Notes: generated from the letters alone by a model not told the origin. A stretch of 50,454 nt of DNA from Parasutterella secunda (GCF_023336895.1 NZ_JAMBLT010000012.1:1-50454), one strand, 5' to 3'. Counted from the first letter of the stretch, positions 8,008 through 17,545 are shown. Program-made: numbers and translations.

Positions 8008-9723
8008 ATGTTTGAAGAACGTCCCTCCCCAATTGTTGCCTCGGCTGCTTCAGCTCGGAAGTTGCCTCGTATGGCGCTTCTGGCCCTTTTGGTTGTATTC
8101 ATTATTCCGGGCTTGCTGTCACGCGACTTTTGGAGTTCATATGAGCTGACCAGTTTTGCGCTTGTGCACTCGATGCTGCAAAGTGATGCGGTCGGCTGGC
8201 TTTTGCCGCAATTGGGAGAGAACGCCTATGTGACCGATGGCCCTCTGTCTTTATGGGTATCGGCTCTTTTTGCCAAAATTTTCGGACCGCTTTTCTCCGA
8301 AGCCAGCGCAAGCCGCTTAAGCGTTCTGGTTTGGTTTGCCATTGCAACTTCAAGCATTTGGTATGGGACTTGGTATCTTGCCCGTCGTTCAGAAGCTCAA
8401 CCCGTTGTTCTGGCCTTCGGTGGACAAGCCTCGCCTATTGATTACGGACGGGTTGTCGCCGATGCGGCATTGCTTATGTTTGTCGCGACTTTCGGCCTTT
8501 TTGTTCCGATTCGGCAGCTGTATGTTGAAACGGCGCTTTTAGCAATCGTTGCCGCCTTTTTCTTTTCCTTGGCATGGACCTTGAGAAGGGATGTTTTAGC
8601 CCCTCTTTTAACAGGAGTGACGGTCGGCGCTGCTGTTCTTGCCTCTAATCTTTTTGCAGGTATTTCTCTTTTAATCATTGCGCTTTTCATTCACGCAAGA
8701 GTGCATGCCTACGAAACGCCCTTTATAAACCGAGCCACACTCATTATTGTGGCTGCCTGTGCTACCTTTTTCGTCTGGCCCATTTTGGCCGTTGCCGTGG
8801 CCATTGAAACGGTTGACGCCTGGTTTGATATCTGGTGGCAAACGCAATTAGGCTTTTTCGGTCTTATCGCAAGTTCTGATGTTTACTGGATGCTGGAAAA
8901 CTTTATTTGGTTTCTCTGGCCGTTGTGGCCTTTCGCCCTTTTGGGCCTTTATGCTTTCAGAAAACAGCTGGACCGCACACACATCAAAATACCGCTTTGG
9001 ATTTTCATCGGACTTTTGGTATTTTCCGCCGCCGGTCACCTGCCCGGTGAGCGCTTCCTGATGCTTTTGACCGTTCCGCTCTGCATCTTGTCCGCATTTG
9101 GTCTCTTGTCAGCCAAACGATCACGCGAAAATATCCTCGACTGGTTCTCTGCAACCGTCTTCACATTAGCCCTGATCACTATATGGCTTTACTTCTTTGC
9201 CTGGCAAACCGGTTGGCCGCCGAAGATGTCTAAGTCCATTGTGAATTTGGCGCCGGGTCTTATCCCCTCGCTTCACGGATTGCTTTTTGTACTCTGCTTT
9301 GTCACGCTTTTAGGATGGCTTACCCTGGTTTTGTGGCGTATGAACCACTCACAAGTGGTGGCTTGGAAGGGCCCTTGGCTTGCCGCCGCCGGCATCACGG
9401 CTCTTAGCATCACCACGGTTTATTTATTTGAGCCGGTCATCGACCGCGCTCGCAGCTATGAACCACTTGTCCATGAAGTCACAACAGACTTATCGGCTCA
9501 CGCTAAAAACCGTGATTGTCTGAGCATTCAGGAAGTCGATCCTGTCAAAGAGATCCTCTTTACTTACTACGGACTGACTTTTAAAGATGACAACACCTGT
9601 CGTTTCGTTTTCACGACCGACAAGGCCTTTAAAGACAGTTCTCAAAAAGAATCTTCTGTTCTCGGCCGCTACAGTCGTCCGCGAGACCGTGAACGCTTTG
9701 TGTTATATAAAAAAGGTGAATAA
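8008..9723 (+). CDS. GT-C type membrane glycosyltransferase (family 39/ArnT-like)
   Basis: A 571-residue polytopic membrane protein with about a dozen hydrophobic segments and a C-terminal soluble part of about 110 residues. After the first helix it has SRDFWSSYE, which matches the RD(x)W(x)3E loop of GT-39/ArnT-like transferases that use polyprenyl-phosphate sugars at the outer face of the inner membrane. The donor and acceptor are unknown; lipid A or other envelope glycans are possible. Its stop overlaps the start of the MATE gene by one base (TAATG), so the two are translationally coupled. Confidence 0.7.
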   Translation: MFEERPSPIVASAASARKLPRMALLALLVVFIIPGLLSRDFWSSYELTSFALVHSMLQSDAVGWLLPQLGENAYVTDGPLSLWVSALFAKIFGPLFSEASASRLSVLVWFAIATSSIWYGTWYLARRSEAQPVVLAFGGQASPIDYGRVVADAALLMFVATFGLFVPIRQLYVETALLAIVAAFFFSLAWTLRRDVLAPLLTGVTVGAAVLASNLFAGISLLIIALFIHARVHAYETPFINRATLIIVAACATFFVWPILAVAVAIETVDAWFDIWWQTQLGFFGLIASSDVYWMLENFIWFLWPLWPFALLGLYAFRKQLDRTHIKIPLWIFIGLLVFSAAGHLPGERFLMLLTVPLCILSAFGLLSAKRSRENILDWFSATVFTLALITIWLYFFAWQTGWPPKMSKSIVNLAPGLIPSLHGLLFVLCFVTLLGWLTLVLWRMNHSQVVAWKGPWLAAAGITALSITTVYLFEPVIDRARSYEPLVHEVTTDLSAHAKNRDCLSIQEVDPVKEILFTYYGLTFKDDNTCRFVFTTDKAFKDSSQKESSVLGRYSRPRDRERFVLYKKGE

Positions 9724-11135
9724 TGAGTCATCCGCTTCCGCAACGTCTGACCCCACCTGATATTTCCGGTCGTGCCATTGCTAAATTGGCCGGCCCCATT
9801 TTTGTTGCCAATATCGCTATTGTGGGCGGCGGCACCATCGACACAATTATGGCCGGCCATTTAGGCGCAGACCACCTGGCCGCCATCGCTTTGGGTCTGG
9901 CTTCCATGATCATGGTTTTCATGGGGTTGGTCGGCATTCTTCAAGGCATGAGCCCGTTGGCCGGACACCATTTCGGCGCACGGAAATTCGAGAAAATCGG
10001 TTTTGAACTCTCTCAGTGTCTCTGGCTTGCTTTTTTCCTATGCTTTATCGGCATGCCGCTTTTAGGCTGCACGGACATTTGGACCAATCTGGCTCAAGCC
10101 CAAGGCCCGGTAAAGACCATGGCCTCTCAGTATCTTTTGATCAGCATGCTGGGGTTGCCCGCGGCTATGGGCGGACGCGCTTTTATCGCATTGAATGCCG
10201 CTGTCTCCCGTCCCAAGGTGACGATGTACGTTTCTTTGGCCATGCTGGTGCTCAAAGCGCCTTTAAATGCGGTATTCATGTATGGCTGGCTGGGATTTGA
10301 CGCATTGGGCGGCGCCGGCGCTGCCGTCTCTTCTACGATTCTGACCTGGCTTTCGTTCTTCGTTTATATCTACGTTTGGAAGAAAGATTCTTTCTACCAG
10401 CTCATGCGCTGCAAACGCTTCTACGGTCCAGACCCTCGTGCCATGTGGGCGCAACTGAAAATCGGTATTCCGATTGGACTGTCGACCTTCTTTGAAGTGA
10501 GCTCGTTTACGTTGATGGCCATTTTCATTTCGCGCTTTGGAGCCGTCACGGTTTCAGCGCACCAGATTGTCGCCAACATCACAAGTCTGTGCTATATGCT
10601 TGCGCTTGCAATCGGGATTTCCTGCACGGTCTTGGTCTCCCAGTGCTTGGGGGCTGGTTGGCCCAGCGTCGCTGAAAAGGCAACAAAAAAATGTCTGACT
10701 ATTGCCGTATCGGTCGCCTCCATTGTCGCTTTGTCTCTCTTTTTTGGCAGAAGCTTTTTGCTCTCACTTTACACAAGCGACGAAACCGTTATTCGCATCG
10801 GTTTTTCGCTTATTCTCTTTGGCATCCTTTATCACGTCTTTGATGCCATGCAATGCGTGAGCTCCTTTGCATTAAGAGGTTATCGGGTCACATTCTGGCC
10901 GATGGTCATTTATGGCGTATTGCTTTGGGGCGTAGGACTTTTCGGCGGCTACTACATGGCCTTCATTGGCGAACCATTCAGCACGCCGCTTGCCGCGTAC
11001 GGCTTCTGGGGCATGACAGCCCTTGGGCTCTTCTTGGCCGGAGTTGCACTTGCCGTAACTGCACTTTATGTTGCCCGAACCCGTACTAAGGAAGAAGAAG
11101 CGGTCGCCAAGAAAGCCGCTGAAATAGCTTCTTAA
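9723..11135 (+). CDS. MATE-family multidrug efflux transporter (NorM-like)
   Basis: A 470-residue protein with twelve hydrophobic segments in two homologous halves, typical of Na+/H+-coupled MATE antiporters. The N-terminal part (AIAKLAGPIFVANIAIVGGG and TIDTIMAGHLGADHLAAIALG) is the family hallmark. The C-terminal ~20 residues are charged and cytoplasmic. Coupling to the upstream glycosyltransferase gene suggests co-expression; the substrate cannot be read from sequence. Confidence 0.9.
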   Translation: MSHPLPQRLTPPDISGRAIAKLAGPIFVANIAIVGGGTIDTIMAGHLGADHLAAIALGLASMIMVFMGLVGILQGMSPLAGHHFGARKFEKIGFELSQCLWLAFFLCFIGMPLLGCTDIWTNLAQAQGPVKTMASQYLLISMLGLPAAMGGRAFIALNAAVSRPKVTMYVSLAMLVLKAPLNAVFMYGWLGFDALGGAGAAVSSTILTWLSFFVYIYVWKKDSFYQLMRCKRFYGPDPRAMWAQLKIGIPIGLSTFFEVSSFTLMAIFISRFGAVTVSAHQIVANITSLCYMLALAIGISCTVLVSQCLGAGWPSVAEKATKKCLTIAVSVASIVALSLFFGRSFLLSLYTSDETVIRIGFSLILFGILYHVFDAMQCVSSFALRGYRVTFWPMVIYGVLLWGVGLFGGYYMAFIGEPFSTPLAAYGFWGMTALGLFLAGVALAVTALYVARTRTKEEEAVAKKAAEIAS

Positions 11136-11139
11136 TCAA

Positions 11140-11180
11140 AAAGGAGAGACAGACGCTCAAAAGACTTTGCCTCTCCTTTG
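11140..11180 (+). terminator. Stem-loop after the MATE gene
   Basis: AAAGGAGAG (11140-11148) pairs with CTCTCCTTT (11171-11179) over a long loop. No good T-run follows, so it may be a weak terminator or an mRNA-stabilising hairpin. Confidence 0.45.
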
Positions 11181-11338
11181 AATATTCAAAGAAAAATTCC
11201 CTGATTTTTAGACTATTCGTCAAAAAGGCAAAAGATCCATACTTTTGTTAAATTCAAAACAATTTGAAAATTTTCTTCCCTGAACCATCCTCTGTTCCCT
11301 ATCATGTTTTCTAAGAGCAATGGTTAAAGGAGAAGCAG

Positions 11339-12037
11339 ATGAGTGTTCAACAAAATTTAATCGCCGGCGTCTGTGTGGCCATCGGTATCGCCTCTGTCGG
11401 CATTTCTCTAAAGGCCGGTATTGACCATTTTGTCGATCGTGATCGTGTCGTTACCGTCAAAGGACTGGCTGAAAGAAACGTTCAAGCCGATTACGTCATC
11501 TGGCCTGTCACCTTCCGCGTCACCGGCAACGATTTGAGTGCGCTCTATGAAAAAGCGCAAACACAAAGCGAAGAAATCCGAAATTTTTTAATCAGCCAGG
11601 GCATAAAAGCTCAAGATATCTCTCAGGGCACTCCTTCTGTCCAGGATCTGCATGCTGACTTTTACGGCAATAACCTACCGCCCGAACGATACCGTATGGA
11701 AATGGCCGTTTCTGTGGCAACCACCGATGTTGATACGGTTTTAAAAGCCATGGTCAACCAAAGCGAATTGATTCAAAAAGGGGTTCTTTTTACGCAGAAT
11801 TACCGTACGCAATTTTCCTTTAACGGTTTGAACTCTATCAAACCGGAGATGGTTGAAGAAGCCACTAAAAACGCTCGATCCACCGCTCAAAAATTTGCCG
11901 AAGACAGCGATAGTGAATTAGGAAAAATCCGGCGCGCCTCTCAGGGACAATTCTCAATTTATGACCGAGACAGCAACACGCCCTACATTAAACGCGTTCG
12001 GGTGGTTACAACCGTTGAATACTATCTAAAGGACTGA
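11339..12037 (+). CDS. SIMPL-domain (DUF541) protein, membrane-anchored
   Basis: A 232-residue protein with one N-terminal hydrophobic segment (residues 7-25), probably a signal anchor, and a periplasmic SIMPL domain. Family features are VTVKGLAERNVQADYVIWPV near the start and the repeated SEEIRNFLISQGIK and VRVVTTVEYYL elements. The E. coli relative YggE lowers oxidative stress by an unknown route. A GGAGAAGCAG ribosome-binding site precedes the ATG. The gene is monocistronic and ends in a strong terminator. Confidence 0.85.
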   Translation: MSVQQNLIAGVCVAIGIASVGISLKAGIDHFVDRDRVVTVKGLAERNVQADYVIWPVTFRVTGNDLSALYEKAQTQSEEIRNFLISQGIKAQDISQGTPSVQDLHADFYGNNLPPERYRMEMAVSVATTDVDTVLKAMVNQSELIQKGVLFTQNYRTQFSFNGLNSIKPEMVEEATKNARSTAQKFAEDSDSELGKIRRASQGQFSIYDRDSNTPYIKRVRVVTTVEYYLKD

Positions 12038-12047
12038 TGTCTAAAGC

Positions 12048-12075
12048 TTGCCGCCTTCCCAGGCGGCAAACTTTT
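12048..12075. terminator. Bidirectional terminator between SIMPL gene and miaA
   Basis: TTGCCGCCT-TCCC-AGGCGGCAA is a perfect 9-bp stem with a 4-base loop, followed by ACTTTT on the plus strand. It serves the convergent genes at 11339 and 12074. Confidence 0.8.
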
Positions 12076-13006
12076 AGTTTGAACTCAAGAATTCTTTAAT
12101 GTGCTCGGTTGCCAAAGCATTGGTGTCTTCTTCAAACGGATCAATGGTCACCAGTTGCGGCATCGAGCGCATCCATGTCATCTGACGCTTGGCTAATTGG
12201 CGAGTGGCAGCAATGCCTGCCAAAACAAATCGGTCGTAATCGATCTCGCCGGTCAGATAATCGATGGCCTGACGATAGCCAACAGCTCGCATGGAGGGGC
12301 TTTGACGCTCGAAACGATCATCGGCCATGAGATGCTTGACTTCATCGAGAAAGCCCGCCTGAATCATCATTAAAAAACGTTTTTCAATGCGTTCGTGCAA
12401 AAGCTTCCGATTCTTGGGTAAGAGCCCTAATGTCAGGAAAGTGTGCTCTGAACCTTTATTTTGCTGACTTTGATAATAGGAAATCGGCTTTCCAGTTTGT
12501 CGATACACTTCAAGAGCCCTGCTGATACGTTGAGAATCCGTCGGATGAAGCCTGTGAGCGGTCTGCGGATCCACTTCAGACAGTTTCTCATGCATGGCCG
12601 GCCAGCCCAATTGCCGCGCTTGCCGTTCAATTTCTTCACGCACATTCAAATCACTGGAAGGCATTTGATTTAAGCCATCTTTCAGTGCTTTGGCATAAAG
12701 CATCGTACCGCCCACGATTAAAGGCAAACGGCCACGAGCTGAAATCTCTTCGATCAATCTTTCACAATCTTTAAAAAAATCGGCCGCGCTGTAACTATCA
12801 AAGGGATCGCGAATATCAATTAAGTGGTGAGGAACGCCTTCTTTTTCCTCTTCGGTGGGTTTGGCTGTTCCAATATTCATCCCTCGATACACTAGGGCCG
12901 AGTCTATGGAAATGATCTCCGCATTAAATGTATGGGCAAGCTTCACCCCTAAAGCTGTTTTCCCGCTTGCTGTCGGTCCCAACAATAAGACAGCCTTGGC
13001 CATCAT
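12074..13006 (-). CDS. miaA: tRNA dimethylallyltransferase
   Basis: A 310-residue enzyme that transfers dimethylallyl from DMAPP to A37 of tRNAs reading UNN codons. Visible motifs are the P-loop GPTASGKT (residues 10-17), DSALVYRGMNIGTAKP and VGGTMLYAKAL. The catalytic Thr is in VGGT and the basic GYRQAIDYL region is near residue 245. Length equals the usual 310-316. Its ATG overlaps the mutL stop by four bases, so it is coupled to mutL, the same order as in many proteobacteria (often followed by hfq, which is not present here). Confidence 0.97.
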   Translation of the reverse strand: MMAKAVLLLGPTASGKTALGVKLAHTFNAEIISIDSALVYRGMNIGTAKPTEEEKEGVPHHLIDIRDPFDSYSAADFFKDCERLIEEISARGRLPLIVGGTMLYAKALKDGLNQMPSSDLNVREEIERQARQLGWPAMHEKLSEVDPQTAHRLHPTDSQRISRALEVYRQTGKPISYYQSQQNKGSEHTFLTLGLLPKNRKLLHERIEKRFLMMIQAGFLDEVKHLMADDRFERQSPSMRAVGYRQAIDYLTGEIDYDRFVLAGIAATRQLAKRQMTWMRSMPQLVTIDPFEEDTNALATEHIKEFLSSN

Positions 13007-14877
13007 TTGCCCCGCATAAAAAGCTTATCTAAGTCAGACATGGACATCTGCACCCAAGTCGGTCTGCCGTGATTGCATTGATCAATACGCTCGGTCTGCT
13101 CCATTTGACGCAAAAGCGCATTCATCTCATCGATACTTAAATAACGATGTGCCCGAACTGCGCCATGGCAGGCCATGGTGGCCAAAATCTCGTTGCGCTT
13201 TTCTTCCACCAAATTGCTCGCCCCGAACTTTTTAATGTCAGCCAACAACTCTGTAATCAGCGCTTCTCCAGTTTTCTCAATATCTGCAGCCAAAACAGCG
13301 GGAACAGCGCGCAATCGCAGATGTGTAGGAGAGGCAATTTCCAACTCTATACCAAGATTTAAAAGCAATGACTGATTGTCTTCAAAGGTTGCCATTTCTT
13401 CAGCATCAGCTTGAAACACAAGCGGAATTAAAAGTTGCTGAACAGCAAGCGTTTGAGCGTCCATCTGTGCTTTTAATTTTTCATAAACGATTCTCTCATG
13501 CGCTGCGTGCATATCCACAAGCACCATACCGTGATCGTTTTCGGCCACAATGAATACGCCGCCAACCTGCCCTAAAGCTCTTCCCAAGGGATAAGTCAGT
13601 TGCTCCTGATCATGCGCCTGAGTAAACGCCGTACCCGAGCGGATAGCTTGAACAGTGTCCGGAATAACACGCCCTCGAGACGGTTCTGCTTTAGTCTGAT
13701 AAAAGTCTAAGTACCGATTCAATTGCGACGGTTCATAAGCCGGTGCGGCTTGGGAACGCAACTCAAATGCGCGGGCATGAGTTGAGCCCGTCCCCTCCGA
13801 TATCGGTTTTTGCACCGTTTGAGTGTGCGGTTGAGATTGATCTGAAGCGCCTGCATCACTTTCCATTGCCGATAAGGCGGGAGCTAAAGCGTTTTGAACC
13901 GCGTGCATCACAAACTGGTGAACCCACTGAGAATCCCTAAAGCGCAATTCACTTTTTGTCGGATGAACATTAACGTCCACCTTCACGGGATCGATGTCTA
14001 CAAACAAACAGTACATCGGCTGCAGCTGATTGTGCAGCACATCAGCATAGGCGCTCTTGACCGCATGGGCTAAGAGCTTGTCGCGAACAAAGCGACCGTT
14101 GACATAGCAATATTGAGCATCGGTTCGAGCACGACCGGCCGTTGGCAATCCTACCCATCCATAAACACGCGCAGAAGCCGTTTCGGCGTAGACCTCGCGT
14201 TGTGCGCGAGCAAACTCATCGGGCAGAATCCTGTTGACACGCGAGCGGCTTTCTTCAATAGGTAAAACCAAAACCGGCTTGCCGTTATTGACAAGACGAA
14301 ACTCAATAGTTGGGTGGGCGATGGCGATTCGCTCCAAAGCCACTTTACAATGCGCCGCCTCCGTTGCCTCTGACTTTAAAAATTTTCGTCTGGCAGGCGT
14401 TTTAAAAAACAAATCCTCCACTTCCACCTTGGTGCCTTGAGTGCCGGCCGCAACATCCACCTCTCCTTCATGAATACTGTATGCACAGGATTGATCCTGT
14501 GTTCTGGACGTTAAGGTCAGTGCGCTTACTGAGGCAATCGAAGCCAAAGCTTCACCGCGAAACCCAAGACTTAAAACGTGTTCCAGTTCGCTTAGATCTC
14601 GAATTTTGCTGGTTGCATGCCGCTTCAGGGCTAAAGGCAGCTCTTCTTTGGCAATCCCCCGACCATTGTCTGTCACCGTCAGCCGTTTTATTCCTCCTGA
14701 CTCCAGTCTTACCTCAATGCGGGTGGCATCCGCGTCAATGGCGTTTTCGACGAGTTCCTTGAGAACGGAGGCAGGACGTTCAATCACCTCACCGGCGGCA
14801 ATTTGACTGACCAATTGATCCGAGAGCTCTTTAATCGCTCTTTTTGGGGAATGTTCTGTGTTATTCAGTACTTGCAT
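13003..14877 (-). CDS. mutL: DNA mismatch repair protein MutL, endonuclease-type
   Basis: A 624-residue protein. The N-terminal GHKL ATPase has ELVENAIDAD, DNGRGI and GFRGEALASI (residues 40-112). A proline- and serine-rich linker covers about 335-425. The C-terminal dimerisation domain carries DMHAAHERIVYE (455-466), a variant of the metal-binding endonuclease motif DQHA-x2-E-x4-E, plus ACHGAVRAH (569-577) and CNHGRPT (601-607). Together these indicate a nicking MutL, as in bacteria without MutH. It acts with MutS in strand-specific repair. It is the first gene of a mutL-miaA unit, divergent from dedA. Confidence 0.96.
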   Translation of the reverse strand: MQVLNNTEHSPKRAIKELSDQLVSQIAAGEVIERPASVLKELVENAIDADATRIEVRLESGGIKRLTVTDNGRGIAKEELPLALKRHATSKIRDLSELEHVLSLGFRGEALASIASVSALTLTSRTQDQSCAYSIHEGEVDVAAGTQGTKVEVEDLFFKTPARRKFLKSEATEAAHCKVALERIAIAHPTIEFRLVNNGKPVLVLPIEESRSRVNRILPDEFARAQREVYAETASARVYGWVGLPTAGRARTDAQYCYVNGRFVRDKLLAHAVKSAYADVLHNQLQPMYCLFVDIDPVKVDVNVHPTKSELRFRDSQWVHQFVMHAVQNALAPALSAMESDAGASDQSQPHTQTVQKPISEGTGSTHARAFELRSQAAPAYEPSQLNRYLDFYQTKAEPSRGRVIPDTVQAIRSGTAFTQAHDQEQLTYPLGRALGQVGGVFIVAENDHGMVLVDMHAAHERIVYEKLKAQMDAQTLAVQQLLIPLVFQADAEEMATFEDNQSLLLNLGIELEIASPTHLRLRAVPAVLAADIEKTGEALITELLADIKKFGASNLVEEKRNEILATMACHGAVRAHRYLSIDEMNALLRQMEQTERIDQCNHGRPTWVQMSMSDLDKLFMRGK

Positions 14878-15062
14878 AATGACGGGATTTTAGCATTGGA
14901 TTTTCCGCCGGGCTTTGTGTGTTCACAATTTGCTCTTGCCAGCGGACATAGGGCCTAACAAATTTATGCTTTCATAGCCTCTTTAAAACTAGCCTAAAAA
15001 TGAGTAAACTCTCCAACGTTAAATTAATAAAAATAACCTTATTTTGATTGGCTCCCCCGTTT

Positions 15063-15722
15063 ATGGACTGGTCTTTATTCATTGATTTGTTTACCAACGC
15101 CGATCGCTTTTTAATTACGATCGCCAACGATTACGGCATTCTGATTTATATCATCATGTTCATGATCTTTTTCCTGGAAACAGGGATTGTGGTCATGGCC
15201 TTTTTACCGGGTGATTCACTTTTGTTTGTTGCCGGCGCCGTGACAGCAACGGGAGCAATTGATCCCTGGTGGCTTACGGGGGTTGTCACACTTGGAGCTA
15301 TTCTCGGCAATACGTCCAACTTCTATATCGGTTCTTGGCTTGGCCATAAAATCTATGATGGCTCGATCAGCTGGATTGACCAAGAAGCCCTTAACAAAAC
15401 ACATCAGTTCTATTTACTCCACGGCGGGAAAACTATCTTTCTCGCCCGTTTTGTACCCATCGTCAGAACATTTGCTCCGTTAATTGCCGGAGCCGCTTCC
15501 ATGCCGGTTTGGCGCTTTGAGTTTTATTCCATCACGGGTGCTTTTGCATGGGTTTACGGTTTAGTTTGGGCCGGTCACTTATTTGGCAACATGCCTTTTA
15601 TTCGTGACCACCTGACAACGATTTTGCTTTGCGGTATCGGGTTTGCTTTAATTCCGACTGCCATCATCGCCGTTTCAAAGTTCTTAAAGAAAAAGAAAGG
15701 CGAGCAAAAAGCGATTCAATAA
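15063..15722 (+). CDS. DedA-family membrane protein
   Basis: A 219-residue integral membrane protein of the DedA/SNARE-associated family, candidate lipid scramblases or flippases (undecaprenyl phosphate recycling for some members). Hallmarks are FLPGDSLLFVAGAVTA and ARFVPIVRTFAPLIAGAASM, the conserved re-entrant and arginine motifs. The C-terminus is lysine-rich. I use the ATG at 15063; a TTG 15 bases upstream is also in frame, and neither has a good Shine-Dalgarno. Confidence 0.9.
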   Translation: MDWSLFIDLFTNADRFLITIANDYGILIYIIMFMIFFLETGIVVMAFLPGDSLLFVAGAVTATGAIDPWWLTGVVTLGAILGNTSNFYIGSWLGHKIYDGSISWIDQEALNKTHQFYLLHGGKTIFLARFVPIVRTFAPLIAGAASMPVWRFEFYSITGAFAWVYGLVWAGHLFGNMPFIRDHLTTILLCGIGFALIPTAIIAVSKFLKKKKGEQKAIQ

Positions 15723-15730
15723 TCATTTAA

Positions 15731-15766
15731 CAATGGGCGCAAAATCTCACGGTTCTGCGCCCATTG
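15731..15766 (+). terminator. Perfect 11-bp hairpin between dedA and the cysteine desulfidase gene
   Basis: CAATGGGCGCA (15731-15741) pairs exactly with TGCGCCCATTG (15756-15766) across 14 bases. No T-run follows; instead the next gene's ribosome-binding site begins six bases later. It may act as a weak terminator or control translation of the downstream gene. Confidence 0.5.
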
Positions 15767-15784
15767 ACTCATAAGGAGAAAGAC

Positions 15785-17065
15785 ATGCGACAGTGGGAAC
15801 ACTTTATCGCGATTATCAAAAAGGAAGTTCAACCCGCTTTAGGCTGCACGGAACCAACTTCCATCGCCTATGCCGCAGCCCATGCAGCCAGACTTTTAGG
15901 GAAAAAGCCTGAACGTCTTTCTGTCGCAGTCAGTGACAATCTCTACAAAAATGCCATGGGTGTTTTTGTACCGGGAACCGGTCAAATCGGTTTACCCATC
16001 GCCGCAGCCGTCGGCGCTTTGGGCGGTAATCCTGACGCCGGGCTTGAAGTATTGGCAACCGTTACACCCGCTCATGTGAAAGAAGCCATGACAATGATTG
16101 AAAACGGTTGCGTCAGCATTGAAAGAGCCGATAGTCCCGATGCAGTCTATTGCAGTGCCACTGCATATGCCGGAAGTGACTCCGCGCAAGTAACCGTACA
16201 AGGTGACCACACCGGTATTGTTGAAGAACGCAAAAATGGCGAAGTTGTTTTCAAAAAAGAACCCGCTATTAGTACCAATGCGGAAGGACAAAGCGCTGTG
16301 GGCGGAGAAGAAATCAACTTAAAGGCTATCTATGATTTCGCATTGAAAGCTCCCTTTGAGGATATCGCTTTTATTCTCCAGGCACGTGATATCAATATGG
16401 CTTTGGCCGCTGAAGGCTTGGCAAATGAATATGGTCTTGAACTTGGCCGAACCATTAATGAACAAATCAAAGCCGGCATTTTGAGTTCTGACCTGATCAA
16501 CAATATGGCCGCCTGTACAGCTGCGGCCTCTGATGCTCGAATGGGCGGCGCAACCCTGCCTGCCATGAGTAACTACGGCAGCGGCAATCAAGGCATCACG
16601 GCAACCATTCCTGTTGTCAAAATGGCCGAGTACGTTAAAGCGGATGATGAAAAATTGGCTCGGGCTCTGATTCTCTCGCACCTTGGAGCTATTTACATTA
16701 AATCGCACTACCCATCACTGTCAGCGTTCTGCGGCAACACTGCCACCTCTTCGGCCGTAGCGATGGCTCTCGTTTACCTTAATTCGGGTACATTTGAGCA
16801 ATGCTGCATGGCCATCAACAACGTGATCAGTGACACTTCCGGCATGGTTTGCGACGGTGCCAAGTCCACCTGCGCCATGAAGGTTCATACGGCCGCACAA
16901 ACAGCTTATAAATGCTGTTTCTTGGCTTTAGCCGGCCACGGGGTTGAAGGTCAGGGGATTGTCTCTGCAGACGTTGAGCAAACGATTGATAACCTCGGCG
17001 CGATGATCACAAAGGGTATGCAACAAACCGATGAAAAGATAATCGAAATTATGCGCAAAAATTAA
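15785..17065 (+). CDS. L-cysteine desulfidase-type (CyuA/YhaM, UPF0597) iron-sulfur protein
   Basis: A 426-residue protein of the UPF0597/serine dehydratase alpha-like family. E. coli CyuA in this family breaks down L-cysteine to pyruvate, ammonia and sulfide under anaerobic conditions. The family motif LGCTEPTSIAYA (C21) and the C-terminal cysteines in AFCGNTATSSA, EQCCMA and MVCDGAKSTCAMK fit a [4Fe-4S] cluster. The start is the ATG at 15785, preceded by AAGGAGAAAGAC; the longer frame from a TTG at 15764 lacks such a site and overlaps the hairpin. An anaerobic cysteine-degrading enzyme suits a low-oxygen host niche. Confidence 0.88.
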   Translation: MRQWEHFIAIIKKEVQPALGCTEPTSIAYAAAHAARLLGKKPERLSVAVSDNLYKNAMGVFVPGTGQIGLPIAAAVGALGGNPDAGLEVLATVTPAHVKEAMTMIENGCVSIERADSPDAVYCSATAYAGSDSAQVTVQGDHTGIVEERKNGEVVFKKEPAISTNAEGQSAVGGEEINLKAIYDFALKAPFEDIAFILQARDINMALAAEGLANEYGLELGRTINEQIKAGILSSDLINNMAACTAAASDARMGGATLPAMSNYGSGNQGITATIPVVKMAEYVKADDEKLARALILSHLGAIYIKSHYPSLSAFCGNTATSSAVAMALVYLNSGTFEQCCMAINNVISDTSGMVCDGAKSTCAMKVHTAAQTAYKCCFLALAGHGVEGQGIVSADVEQTIDNLGAMITKGMQQTDEKIIEIMRKN

Positions 17066-17099
17066 TAATCGGGTAAGTGACGGAATATAGCCCGTCCTA

Positions 17100-17137
17100 A
17101 AGAGTCCATACCGTTATCGAGCTGGACTCTTTTTTTT
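17100..17137 (+). terminator. Rho-independent terminator after the desulfidase gene
   Basis: AAGAGTCCA (17100-17108) pairs with TGGACTCTT (17123-17131), followed by a run of T residues. Confidence 0.9.
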
Positions 17138-17193
17138 AAGAAGAAGGCTTGTGCTGCTCGTTTTAGGCGCTATTTTGATCTGGTTTTGAATGC

Positions 17194-17466
17194 TCAATCA
17201 GCTTTTTGTACGCAATGAGCAGCCTGTTGTTGAGCAATCTCAATACAATAATTTAATTGTTCGATAGCTCTTTCAGCAATTAAGCATGTTAAAGCGTCAG
17301 CACAACTATCTTCATCATACAATGCTAACGCTTCGTAATATCTCTCTTTATCTTCCGCATAACGAATATTGACAGGCCAATAACCTTCTCTAACCAGCAT
17401 ATAGTTTAAGAGAAGTCGTGCCGTTCTTCCGTTTCCATCGGAAAAGTGAGCATATAGATGGCAAAT
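17194..17466 (-). pseudogene. Remnant of a Fic-domain protein gene
   Basis: The frame reads HFSDGNGRTAR then LLLNYMLVREGYWPVNI, the C-terminal half of a Fic AMP-transferase signature (HPFxDGNGRxxR), and continues for about 70 residues to a stop. Directly upstream, at 17467-17469, an in-frame TAG cuts it off, and no start codon precedes the motif. The inhibitory and flap regions that normally lie N-terminal are absent. It is therefore a decayed fragment of a Fic gene, a family commonly spread by horizontal transfer. An ATG at 17400 exists but lies after the catalytic loop. Confidence 0.8.
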
Positions 17467-17545
17467 CTAAAATAAGATAATTAAACGAAAAATGCTGTGC
17501 CTGATTCTAGCAAATACTATCGCAAGAGAACTATGCGAAATACAT

